This document shows, piece after piece, positions 1 through 6,863 of a stretch of DNA of 11,754 bases. The notes beneath the pieces are model-generated. The model saw only the letters and a list, made by a program, of their open reading frames with translations. It made no database searches and was not told the DNA's origin. The DNA lies in assembly GCA_005787865.1 (NCBI GenBank), contig SXZN01000077.1, forward strand, positions 1-11,754, written 5' to 3'. A program made the position numbers and the translations under genes. The stretch comes from Opitutaceae bacterium. GTDB taxonomy: Bacteria > Verrucomicrobiota > Verrucomicrobiia > Opitutales > Opitutaceae. Each line of letters opens with the position of its first letter. Position 1 is the first letter of the stretch.

Positions 1-90
1 GCGCCGCGCGCGGCGCGAGTAGGCGAGGACATAAAAGAGAAACTCGTGTTAACCCCCGGAAAATTTCAGCGATTTATTATCCGCTCAGTT
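1..90. other. Left-edge region with a perfect GC palindrome
   Basis: Bases 1-16 (gcgccgcgcgcggcgc) are a perfect 16-base palindrome made only of G and C. On the minus strand an ATG at 31-29 opens a frame that runs off the left edge (MSSPTRAARG...). It would follow the minus-strand thioesterase by 59 bases and could be the next gene of that transcription unit, but ten codons are too few to judge. On the plus strand two frames are also open from base 1, so the palindrome could equally lie inside the end of an unseen gene. Confidence 0.25.
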
Positions 91-489
91 TTAGGCGGGG
101 CGCTGCACGGGCTGGGGGCGGCCGTGATCGTCAATCGCGACATAAGTAAATATTCCTTTGGTGACACGCAGTAATCGCCCATCACGGCCGCGTTGAACCC
201 AAGCTTCGACCGCAATTTGCATCGAGGTTCGGCCAGTTTTTAGGAGCGAGGCGTGACAGTTGACGATGTCGCCGACATTAACTGGGTGAAGAAAAGCCAT
301 TCCATCCACCGCGACGGTCGTAACGCGACTGCGGGCGAGGTTCTGCGCATAGATCGCCGCCCCTAAATCCATTTGGGACATCAACCAGCCACCAAAAATA
401 TCGCCGCTGGCATTCGTGTCAGCCGGCATAGCGATCGTGCGGATGACGAGTTCGCCATGCGGCGCGGTGGGGGGAGGAGATTCGCTCAT
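91..489 (-). CDS. yciA: YciA-type acyl-CoA thioesterase (hotdog fold)
   Basis: A 132-residue single hotdog-domain protein, the usual length for YciA. The signature run DTNASGDIFGGWLMSQMD (residues 24-41) contains the Asn/Asp pair around the catalytic Asp, followed by the family-typical stretches TTVAVDGMAFLHPVNVGD and LLKTGRTSMQI. YciA enzymes hydrolyse short- to long-chain acyl-CoAs to free acids plus CoA in the cytosol and usually act as hexamers. The start is an ATG at 489 with no clear ribosome binding site; the stop is TAA at 91. It is transcribed away from deoC across a 148-base gap, so it is probably not part of the sugar cluster. The family assignment is firm; the physiological substrate cannot be read from sequence. 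Confidence 0.93.
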   Translation of the reverse strand: MSESPPPTAPHGELVIRTIAMPADTNASGDIFGGWLMSQMDLGAAIYAQNLARSRVTTVAVDGMAFLHPVNVGDIVNCHASLLKTGRTSMQIAVEAWVQRGRDGRLLRVTKGIFTYVAIDDHGRPQPVQRPA

Positions 490-637
490 GGTTTCAGCCT
501 AGGCTTACCGTTGACCGAGTGGCAAGTACGCTGGCACTAGCGGGAGGGCCGCCGGGTCGTAGCAAGCGGCAGCTGTTATCGGGGCGGTGAGTTTTGGCGT
601 TGTTTTCAGAGGAGAGGAGCGGGATAGTGCGTAAAAT
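490..637. promoter_or_regulatory. Divergent intergenic region between yciA and deoC
   Basis: This 148-base gap must carry the promoters of both flanking genes. A TTGACC at 511-516 resembles a -35 box, but I see no convincing -10 box at the right spacing. A purine-rich run, gaggagaggag at 608-619, is the strongest Shine-Dalgarno-like sequence in the window, yet it sits 18 bases before the deoC ATG, which is long. No in-frame start closer to it is present. No operator palindrome stood out. Confidence 0.4.
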
Positions 638-1576
638 ATGGCCGCCCCTGTTCAGATTGCCGTTCGTCGATTGTTTAATGACGTCGGCCCAGTTGATTAT
701 GTTGGCCTTGAGGAACGGGTCGCCAAATTCGGCACGCGGAGTCTCAAGAAGAACGCCAAGCGTTTTGGACTGAAGCTGGCGGTCTCCATGATCGATCTCA
801 CCACGCTCGAAGGCAAAGATACCCGCCGTAAAGTTGAGGCTCTCTGTCAGAAGGCCCGCCAACCCCACGACGACCTCGGCACTCTCGCCGTCGCCGCGGT
901 CTGTGTTTATCCGGCAATGGTGCCGCATGCGCGGCGGGCGCTGGGGCCGCATTCAGCGGTGCGCATCGCCTCGGTCGCCACGGCTTTCCCCTCTGGGCAG
1001 ACCGCCCTTAAAACTCGTTTAGCGGAGGTAAAATGGGCGGTAGCGGAAGGAGCCGATGAAATCGATATGGTGATTAACCGCGGGGCATTTCTCGCGGGGG
1101 AATTTTCCTCGGTCCAAGATGAGATTGCCGCGGTTCGCGCCACGTGCGGTGCCGCGACGCTCAAGGTTATTCTCGAGGTGAGTGAGCTGGAGACTTACGA
1201 CAACATTCGGGCGGCCTCATTTTTAGCCATGCGCGTGTTGCGGCCGGGAGATTTTATTAAAACGAGTACGGGTAAAACTACCCTCAATGCGACCTTGGGC
1301 AATAACCAGGTCATGCTGGAAGCGATTCGCGATTATTACCTCGAGACGGGCGTGCCCATTGCGATGAAGCCCGCTGGCGGGATTCGCACGGCGAAGCAGG
1401 CGCTCACTTTCTTGGTCGCCGTGAAAGAGACCCTCGGCGATGCTTGGCTGAATAATACGCGTTATCGCTTTGGCGCATCGGCGCTCCTTAACGATTTGCT
1501 GCGGCAGCTCGAAAAAGAAAAAACCGGCGCTTACCCTGCGCCGTATTATTTTAGCGAAGCAACTGAAAGTTATTAA
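638..1576 (+). CDS. deoC: Deoxyribose-phosphate aldolase, long (DERA, eukaryote-like) form
   Basis: Class I aldolase that splits 2-deoxyribose-5-phosphate into acetaldehyde and glyceraldehyde-3-phosphate, the last specific step of deoxynucleoside breakdown. At 312 residues it is longer than the roughly 250-residue E. coli enzyme and resembles the animal-type DERA form (IDLTTLEGKDTRRKVEALC, VAAVCVYPAMV, IASVATAFPSGQT). The catalytic set is present: Asp143 in EIDMVINR, Schiff-base Lys208 in DFIKTSTGK, and Lys244 in KPAGGIR. The chain ends in tyrosine (EATESY), matching the functional C-terminal Tyr known in DeoC. The start is the ATG at 638; a purine-rich SD-like run lies unusually far upstream. 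The aldehyde dehydrogenase gene follows after 49 bases, which gives an outlet for acetaldehyde. Assignment very secure. Confidence 0.96.
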   Translation: MAAPVQIAVRRLFNDVGPVDYVGLEERVAKFGTRSLKKNAKRFGLKLAVSMIDLTTLEGKDTRRKVEALCQKARQPHDDLGTLAVAAVCVYPAMVPHARRALGPHSAVRIASVATAFPSGQTALKTRLAEVKWAVAEGADEIDMVINRGAFLAGEFSSVQDEIAAVRATCGAATLKVILEVSELETYDNIRAASFLAMRVLRPGDFIKTSTGKTTLNATLGNNQVMLEAIRDYYLETGVPIAMKPAGGIRTAKQALTFLVAVKETLGDAWLNNTRYRFGASALLNDLLRQLEKEKTGAYPAPYYFSEATESY

Positions 1577-1625
1577 TTTTTTGCCAACGATAATTCCATC
1601 CTACGGCCAATCGTGATTAAAAATC

Positions 1626-3134
1626 ATGCCAACTTTGCTTAATAAAAAACCTTCCGCTGCCGCCATTTGTCGTCCGGCCGCCCCGGCGCTCATTTTCGGC
1701 GACCTCTGGACTTATGATCCTGCTCCCGAGACCGCTGAGCCCAAGCTGAAATCGCGCTATGAACTTTTCATTGGCGGTAAATTTGTAGCCCCGGCGTCGG
1801 GTAAGTATTTCGACTCCATCAATCCGGCGAATGAGCAAAAGCTCGCAGAGATTGCGCACGCGAATGCCGCCGATGTGGCCGCTGCTTATCGCGCGGCAAA
1901 AAAAGCTTACGACCAAACTTGGAGCCGGCTACCTGGTCAGGAACGCGCCAAATATCTCTTTCGGATCGCCCGGTTGCTCCAGGATCGGGCGCGCGAATTT
2001 GCGGTGGCGGAAACCATGGACGGAGGGAAACCCATTAAAGAGTCGCGTGATTTTGATGTCCCGATGGCCGCCGCACATTTTTTCTATCACGCTGGTTGGG
2101 CGGACAAGCTCGAGTATGTGGCCCCGGGCCGCCGGGTCGCTCCCCTCGGGGTGGTGGGTCAAGTTATCCCCTGGAATTTTCCTCTGCTGATGTTGGCCTG
2201 GAAAATTGCCCCGGCGCTCGCGATGGGTAACTGCGTCGTGATCAAGCCGGCCGAGACAACCAGTATTACGGCCTTGAAGCTCGCGGAAATCTTCCAAGAT
2301 GCCGGCTTGCCGGCTGGCGTGGTCAATATCGTCACCGGCTTTGCTGACACCGGCGCGGCGGTCATGGGGCATCCGCTGGCGGCCAAGGTCGCCTTCACCG
2401 GCTCCACCGAGGTCGGCAAGATCATCATGCGCTCGCTGGCTGGGACGGATAAAAAAATGACGATGGAGCTGGGCGGGAAGGCGGCGAATATCATCTTTGA
2501 CGATGCGCCGCTCGATCAAGCGGTGGAGGGAATCATCAACGGCATCTTTTTCAATCAGGGCCATGTGTGCTGTGCGGGCTCGCGTTTATTGGTGCACGAG
2601 CCGATCGCCGCCACGGTGCTCGCCAAACTGAAGCAGCGCATCAGTGTACTGCGCGTGGGCGACCCCCTCGACAAGAACACGGATATCGGGGCGATCAACT
2701 CGCGGGCCCAGCTTGCGACGATCAAGCGCTTGGTGGCCGTCGGCGTGAAGGAAGGGGCTACCCTGTACCAGCCGGACTACGCGCTGCCGGCGAAAGGCTA
2801 TTATTTCCGCCCGACAATTTTTTCTGGCGTCTCGATGAGCCAGCGCATCGCGCGTGAGGAAATCTTTGGGCCGGTTCTCAGCGTGCTCACATTTCGCACG
2901 GTAGATGAAGCGATTGAGAAGGCGAACAATACCGCGTACGGCTTGAGTGCTGGGGTCTGGACCGACAAGGGCGCGCGCATTTTAAAGTTAGCCGCTGAGC
3001 TTAAGGCGGGGGTGGTTTGGGCTAACACTTACAATAAATTTGATCCGGCGTCGCCCTTTGGGGGTTATAAGGAATCTGGTTTCGGTCGCGAAGGCGGCCG
3101 CCAAGGGCTCCTTGATTATTGCAAGTTGGTCTAA
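1626..3134 (+). CDS. Aldehyde dehydrogenase, ALDH16-like catalytic half
   Basis: A 502-residue NAD(P)-dependent aldehyde dehydrogenase with a complete active site: IPWNFP with oxyanion Asn184, cofactor-binding Lys207 in VVIKPAE, general base Glu281 in MELGGK, and catalytic Cys315 in GHVCCAGSR; the terminal motifs EEIFGPV and SPFGGYKESG are also intact. The ALDH core begins near residue 45 (YELFIGGKF). The preceding extension, with IFGDLWTYDPAPE, resembles the N-terminus of ALDH16 proteins, as does DFDVPMAAAHFFYHAGWADK. Placed 49 bases after deoC, its likely job is oxidising acetaldehyde from deoxyribose to acetate; that substrate is inferred. The ATG at 1626 lacks an SD but keeps the extension, which supports this start. 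ALDH enzyme function is near certain; ALDH16 kinship rests on remembered family sequences. Confidence 0.93.
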   Translation: MPTLLNKKPSAAAICRPAAPALIFGDLWTYDPAPETAEPKLKSRYELFIGGKFVAPASGKYFDSINPANEQKLAEIAHANAADVAAAYRAAKKAYDQTWSRLPGQERAKYLFRIARLLQDRAREFAVAETMDGGKPIKESRDFDVPMAAAHFFYHAGWADKLEYVAPGRRVAPLGVVGQVIPWNFPLLMLAWKIAPALAMGNCVVIKPAETTSITALKLAEIFQDAGLPAGVVNIVTGFADTGAAVMGHPLAAKVAFTGSTEVGKIIMRSLAGTDKKMTMELGGKAANIIFDDAPLDQAVEGIINGIFFNQGHVCCAGSRLLVHEPIAATVLAKLKQRISVLRVGDPLDKNTDIGAINSRAQLATIKRLVAVGVKEGATLYQPDYALPAKGYYFRPTIFSGVSMSQRIAREEIFGPVLSVLTFRTVDEAIEKANNTAYGLSAGVWTDKGARILKLAAELKAGVVWANTYNKFDPASPFGGYKESGFGREGGRQGLLDYCKLV

Positions 3135-3156
3135 AACTTAACGCTTCGTTTTCTCG

Positions 3157-4518
3157 ATGGCTACGCCACCTTACCTAACCGCACCGCTCAAGACCGACCA
3201 GATGCCGCCGGGCATTCCTTACATTATCGGGAATGAAGCGGCGGAGCGGTTTAATTTTTACGGGATGCGCGCTGTGCTTACGGTGTTCATGACGCAATAT
3301 CTCGTGAACCGAGCGGGCGGGCGCGATGTCATGAGTGAGAACGAGGCCAACCAGTGGTATCACTGGTTTGTCGCTTCTAATTATCTTTTCCCCATGCTAG
3401 GCGCGATTCTGGCCGATGCTTTCTGGGGGAAATATCGGACAATTTTTTGGGTATCGCTGATTTATTGTGCGGGGAGTCTGGTGCTCGCTTTCGATCACAC
3501 CCGTCTCGGACTTGGCTTAGGTTTAGGTCTGATTGCGCTGGGCTCCGGCGGCATCAAGCCGTGTGTATCCTCGCATGTCGGCGACCAATTTGGGCCGGCT
3601 AATCAACGACTCCTTTCGCGGGCTTTCAGTTGGTTTTATTTCTCGGTGAATTTTGGCTCTTTTTTCTCCATCTTGCTTATCCCTTGGTTGCTGGCGCACT
3701 ACGGCCCGGGCTTAGCTTTTGGGGTGCCCGCCGGCTTGATGCTCTTGGCCGCTTTTGTCTTTTGGCAGGGTCGCCACAAATTCGCCCACATTCCCCCTGG
3801 CGGAAAAACTTTCCTGCGCGATACCTTTAACCGCGCGGGCTACGCCGCGATTGGTCGACTCGCGGGGCTCTTTGCTTTTGTCGCCATTTTTTGGTCGCTC
3901 TGGGATCAAAGCGGCGGGGAGTGGGTCTTGCAGGCGCAGAAAATGGACCTGCATTTTTTAGGAATTACCTGGCTCGCGTCCCAAATTCAGGCGGTGAACG
4001 CGATCATGATTTTGACCTTTATCCCCCTCTTTCAGTTTTTGATCTACCCCGCGATCAATCGGATTTTTCCTTTAACGCCGCTGCGAAAGATTGGCCTTGG
4101 GCTCGTCGTAACGGGCTTTTCATTTATGGTCAGTGCTTGGATTGAGACCAAAATTGCGGCGGGGCTCACGCCCAGCATTGGCTGGCAATTACCCGCCTAT
4201 GCTCTGCTGTCAGCGGGTGAGGTCATGGTCTCGATTACGGCGCTTGAATTTGCTTACACCCAAGCCCCCGCGCATATGAAATCTATTGTTATGGCCTGTT
4301 ACTTGTTATCTGTTTCGGCCGGCAATGCTTTTACCGCCCTGGTGCACTATTTTATCGCGAATCCTGATGGCACCGTGAAATTGCAGGGCGCGGCTTATTA
4401 TAATTTTTATGCCGCGCTCGCTATCGGCTGTGTCGGTATTTTCATTTTTGTGGCGCGGCGCTATCAGGAGAAAAGCTATCTCCAAGGCGAGACGGCCGCT
4501 GCCGCCACGCTGAGCTGA
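3157..4518 (+). CDS. POT/PTR-family proton-coupled transporter
   Basis: A 453-residue polytopic inner-membrane protein of the proton-dependent oligopeptide transporter family (MFS superfamily), about 12 helices, a normal length. The ExxER proton-coupling motif is intact as Glu27-Ala-Ala-Glu30-Arg31, followed by FNFYGMRAVLTVFM. Both PTR signatures are visible: GSGGIKPCVSSHVGDQF, and FSWFYFSVNFGSFFS further on. Most bacterial members import di- and tripeptides with protons, but the family also includes transporters of other solutes. Here the gene sits 22 bases after one ALDH half and 43 bases before the other, so a substrate feeding the deoxyribose pathway is possible but unproven. The ATG at 3157 has a pyrimidine-rich leader and no SD. 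A hairpin overlaps its stop codon. Confidence 0.92.
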   Translation: MATPPYLTAPLKTDQMPPGIPYIIGNEAAERFNFYGMRAVLTVFMTQYLVNRAGGRDVMSENEANQWYHWFVASNYLFPMLGAILADAFWGKYRTIFWVSLIYCAGSLVLAFDHTRLGLGLGLGLIALGSGGIKPCVSSHVGDQFGPANQRLLSRAFSWFYFSVNFGSFFSILLIPWLLAHYGPGLAFGVPAGLMLLAAFVFWQGRHKFAHIPPGGKTFLRDTFNRAGYAAIGRLAGLFAFVAIFWSLWDQSGGEWVLQAQKMDLHFLGITWLASQIQAVNAIMILTFIPLFQFLIYPAINRIFPLTPLRKIGLGLVVTGFSFMVSAWIETKIAAGLTPSIGWQLPAYALLSAGEVMVSITALEFAYTQAPAHMKSIVMACYLLSVSAGNAFTALVHYFIANPDGTVKLQGAAYYNFYAALAIGCVGIFIFVARRYQEKSYLQGETAAAATLS

Positions 4519-4533
4519 AAGTATGCTTTCAGC
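4514..4533 (+). terminator. Hairpin across the stop codon of the POT gene
   Basis: A perfect 8-bp inverted repeat, gctgaaag (4514-4521) and ctttcagc (4526-4533), closes a 4-base loop (tatg). It includes the TGA stop of the transporter. The bases that follow (gtaattctctt) are only modestly T-rich, so this may be a weak terminator, an attenuator, or an mRNA-end stabiliser separating the upstream genes from the ALDH-like gene 28 bases further on. Confidence 0.45.
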
Positions 4534-4561
4534 GTAATTCTCTTAACCACCTACCCTTAAC

Positions 4562-5428
4562 ATGACTCGTCTTCCGATCACCAAAACCCCCAAAGTTTAC
4601 GTGGGGGGAGCGTTTATTCGCTCCGAGAGTGCGCGCACTTTTCCGCTGAGGGATGCCGCGGGTAATTTCGTGGCAAACATCCCCCAGTGTTCGCGCAAAG
4701 ATTTGCGTAATGCGGTCGAGGCAGCAGCTAAAGCCGGGCCCGGCTGGGCGAAGCGCACCGCCTATAATCGCGGCCAGATTATTTATCGTTTAGGTGAAAT
4801 GGTGGAGGCCCGCCGGACGGAGTTGGCGGCCGCGTTGCGACTGGGCGGCGCCACGGCCACGGCGGCGACGAAGGAAGTTAGCGCAACAGTTGATCGGTTG
4901 ATCTATTACGCCGGTTGGGCGGATAAATACGAACAAGTCCTCGGCAGTGTGAATCCCGTGGCGGCCCCCTATTTCAATTTTACGGTTTCCGAGCCGATGG
5001 GGATCATCGGATTGCTGGCCCCCCCAGAAGCGCCGTTGCTCGCCCTTATTTCTTTATTAGCTCCCGCCATCACGAGCGGCAACACCGTGGTCGCGCTCGC
5101 TTCGTCTGCGCAGCCTTATCCGGCGATTATTTTGGGCGAAATGCTCGCGACGAGTGATTTGCCCAGCGGGGTGGTTAATTTATTAACCGGGTTACGCGCG
5201 GAGCTCATCCCCACTTTTGCCACCCACGCACATTTCCGCGCCCTCGGCGGGGTGGCGAATAAGGCTGAGCAGACCGCGCTCAAGCTCGGCGCGGCGGAGA
5301 GCGTTAAGCGGGTGAAGCTTTTTGCGGCGGAGGCGCCCATTAATTGGTTCTCCAGTGAACAGCAAAGCGTCGACGCCTTGAGGGCTTATCTTGAGTTCAA
5401 GACGGTCTGGCACCCGATCGGAGCCTAA
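4562..5428 (+). CDS. Non-catalytic ALDH-like protein, ALDH16 C-terminal-domain type
   Basis: A 288-residue protein with the coenzyme-binding half of an ALDH fold only. It starts like a normal ALDH (KVYVGGAF..., then AVEAAAKAGPGWA) and keeps YYAGWADKYEQ and EPMGIIGLLAP. It ends with FKTVWHPIGA before the catalytic-Cys region would begin. Key residues are replaced: the PWN motif is PPE (Glu156 for Asn), the cofactor Lys is Leu179, and the following Glu is Ser182. Enzymatic activity is therefore very unlikely. Length and ending resemble the C-terminal pseudo-ALDH domain of ALDH16 (the human protein, as I recall it, ends TKALWLPMGD), so it is best read as a complete structural subunit partnering the 1626-3134 enzyme, not decay. 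The frame is clean. A gutted paralogue of the upstream ALDH is the alternative. Confidence 0.82.
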   Translation: MTRLPITKTPKVYVGGAFIRSESARTFPLRDAAGNFVANIPQCSRKDLRNAVEAAAKAGPGWAKRTAYNRGQIIYRLGEMVEARRTELAAALRLGGATATAATKEVSATVDRLIYYAGWADKYEQVLGSVNPVAAPYFNFTVSEPMGIIGLLAPPEAPLLALISLLAPAITSGNTVVALASSAQPYPAIILGEMLATSDLPSGVVNLLTGLRAELIPTFATHAHFRALGGVANKAEQTALKLGAAESVKRVKLFAAEAPINWFSSEQQSVDALRAYLEFKTVWHPIGA

Positions 5429-5429
5429 A

Positions 5430-5849
5430 ATGATGATTGGTCCCGAAGCGCAACGCGCGCGTGCGCAATTAAAATACTGGTGGCTGGCTTGGGGTGTCGT
5501 CGGGTTGAGCTTGATGACGATTTATTTTACTTTGGGGTCAGCCCCTAGCTTAGCCGGTTCAGCGAGAAGCCATCCACTCATTGGCCTGATTGGATTGGTA
5601 CCTTTATTTTTGAGTATTATTATCCGTTGGCTGCTCTTGCCGCGTTGCCCGCATCTTAAAGCAGCGCTCCCGTGGTTTATCGTGGGTTTAGCCTTAGCGG
5701 AGGCGGCGGGAATCCTGGGTGCCTTGCTCGGCGGTGTTTATCGGGCCAATCTCTGCATCCTGGGGCTGCTCGGTTTTCTGCAATATGCGCCCACATTTGC
5801 CCGGCAATATCTCGCGCCTAAGCCGACGGGGTATATTCCCAATAGTTAA
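5430..5849 (+). CDS. Small four-helix membrane protein of unknown function
   Basis: I do not recognise this 139-residue protein. It shows four hydrophobic segments: YWWLAWGVVGLSLMTIYFTLG near the N-terminus, HPLIGLIGLVPLFLSIII, AALPWFIVGLALAEAAGILGALLGG, and LCILGLLGFLQYAP, followed by a short polar tail. The start chosen is the ATG at 5430 because a GGAG at 5420-5423 gives ideal 6-base SD spacing; the adjacent ATG at 5433 is also possible. A frame-open extension upstream to 5391 overlaps the ALDH-like gene and adds only Arg/Ser-rich residues. The start codon lies one base after the previous stop, so translation is probably coupled, tying it to the ALDH16-like unit. No function is inferred. 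Confidence 0.72.
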   Translation: MMIGPEAQRARAQLKYWWLAWGVVGLSLMTIYFTLGSAPSLAGSARSHPLIGLIGLVPLFLSIIIRWLLLPRCPHLKAALPWFIVGLALAEAAGILGALLGGVYRANLCILGLLGFLQYAPTFARQYLAPKPTGYIPNS

Positions 5850-5881
5850 ACGGGACGAGCGGGTTAAGGGCTCGGCTTAAC
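5845..5881. terminator. Possible bidirectional terminator at a convergent gene junction
   Basis: Between the convergent stops of the membrane protein and the kinase, cgagc (5856-5860) and gctcg (5870-5874) form a 5-bp stem around a 9-base loop. An outer gttaa/ttaac pair (5845-5849 with 5877-5881) could extend it across an internal loop. There is no T-tract, so the call rests on location plus symmetry. Confidence 0.35.
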
Positions 5882-6863
5882 GATGATCGCGCTTTTTTAG
5901 AAAGCGGGCAATCTCTCGAGCTATCGGCATGGCCGGCGCGGTGCCAGGATGCATGACGGCGAGCGCCGCAACCGCATTCGCGTAATGCGCCGCTTCAAAA
6001 ATATCGTGTTTAAATTTGATCAGGCCGGCGGCAAAGCCGCCCACAAAGGCATCGCCGGCCCCGGCGGTGTCGATCACTTCCACTTCATGCGCGCGTATGC
6101 TGAGAAAGACGTCAGGCTGGGAGACAAAACAGCCGCGAGCGCCCAGGGTGATGATAACGACGGGGACCTTGAGGCAACGGCAGAGCTGATGCAGAGCATC
6201 CGGTGAGAGGGTGGCGAGCGTCGCGGCGGTGAAACTACTCCGAGCATTAAACGGCGCGGTGCGTAATAGGTTCGCGCCGGCCGCAGTTTTTTTGACCAGG
6301 GCGACGAACTCGATTTCATTGGGAATGAGCACCTCGGTGTGTCGGAGTAGGGCGACGTCAAATTGAGGGCCCATCGGCGCAGGGTTGAAAACTGTAATCG
6401 CGCCGTTGCGGTGCGCAGTGCGCAGGGCAAATGCGATGGTGCTGGGATCCGATTCGCCCTGGCAGACGACTACTTGGGCCGGCGCGAGGAGGGCTAAGGG
6501 CAAATCGCGGGGGCGCAGTCCGAGGTTCGCCCCGAGGGAGATAATAATTTGATTTTGTCCGGCCGCATTGACGGTGATGACCGCCGTCCCAGTCGCATGC
6601 TTGGGCTTCTCCACAAAATGGGCTTCAAGATTAATTTCTCGGGCAAACTTGCGGGCATTAAGGCCAAACGCATCGCGGCCAACTGCGCCAATAAACAGCG
6701 TGCTAACTCCGGCCCGTAATGCGGCTACGGCCTGATTGAATCCTTTGCCGCCCGGTCCGAGGCGAAAATCACCAATGATGGACTCGCCGGGTTGCGGAAA
6801 ATTTTCGGTGTAGAACGCGAGGTCCTGATTAAAACTACCAATGACAACAACCGAGTGCTTCAC
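5877..6863 (-). CDS. rbsK: Ribokinase-type PfkB sugar kinase
   Basis: A 328-residue PfkB-family carbohydrate kinase, slightly longer than the usual 300-310. N-terminal ribokinase features are GSFNQDLAF (9-17), FPQPGES and the GGKGFNQA glycine pair (38-45). NPAP (160-163) and PNEIE (181-185) are typical of ribokinases. The C-terminal anion hole and catalytic base are DTAGAGD (265-271, base Asp271). The likely reaction is ATP-dependent phosphorylation of ribose, or deoxyribose, at O5 in the cytosol. Deoxyribokinases belong to this family and cannot be separated by eye; a deoC cluster ending 27 bases away makes deoxyribose an attractive substrate, though the two are convergent. The start is GTG at 6863, giving the expected N-terminus KHSVVVIGSFNQD; no SD is evident. 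Confidence 0.9.
   Translation of the reverse strand: MKHSVVVIGSFNQDLAFYTENFPQPGESIIGDFRLGPGGKGFNQAVAALRAGVSTLFIGAVGRDAFGLNARKFAREINLEAHFVEKPKHATGTAVITVNAAGQNQIIISLGANLGLRPRDLPLALLAPAQVVVCQGESDPSTIAFALRTAHRNGAITVFNPAPMGPQFDVALLRHTEVLIPNEIEFVALVKKTAAGANLLRTAPFNARSSFTAATLATLSPDALHQLCRCLKVPVVIITLGARGCFVSQPDVFLSIRAHEVEVIDTAGAGDAFVGGFAAGLIKFKHDIFEAAHYANAVAALAVMHPGTAPAMPIAREIARFLKKRDHR

Noticed and set aside
1..174. Plus-strand frame open from base 1 to a TAA at 172-174
   Set aside because: Its second half is antisense to the conserved thioesterase and it has no recognisable C-terminal motif; it could be a real gene end but nothing supports it.
494..952. A 152-codon open frame on the minus strand across the yciA-deoC gap and the start of deoC
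   Set aside because: Most of it is antisense to well-conserved deoC codons, the protein is low in recognisable structure, and it would occupy the region needed for two promoters.
1929..2564. A 211-codon minus-strand open frame inside the aldehyde dehydrogenase
   Set aside because: It is antisense to the best-conserved ALDH motifs; the high GC of the coding strand explains the lack of stops, and the product resembles no family I know.
4562..5428. Pseudogene or frameshifted ALDH
   Set aside because: No second-half ALDH motifs appear downstream: 5430-5849 encodes a membrane protein. Length and C-terminus fit the ALDH16 C-terminal domain, so an intact specialised gene is the better reading.
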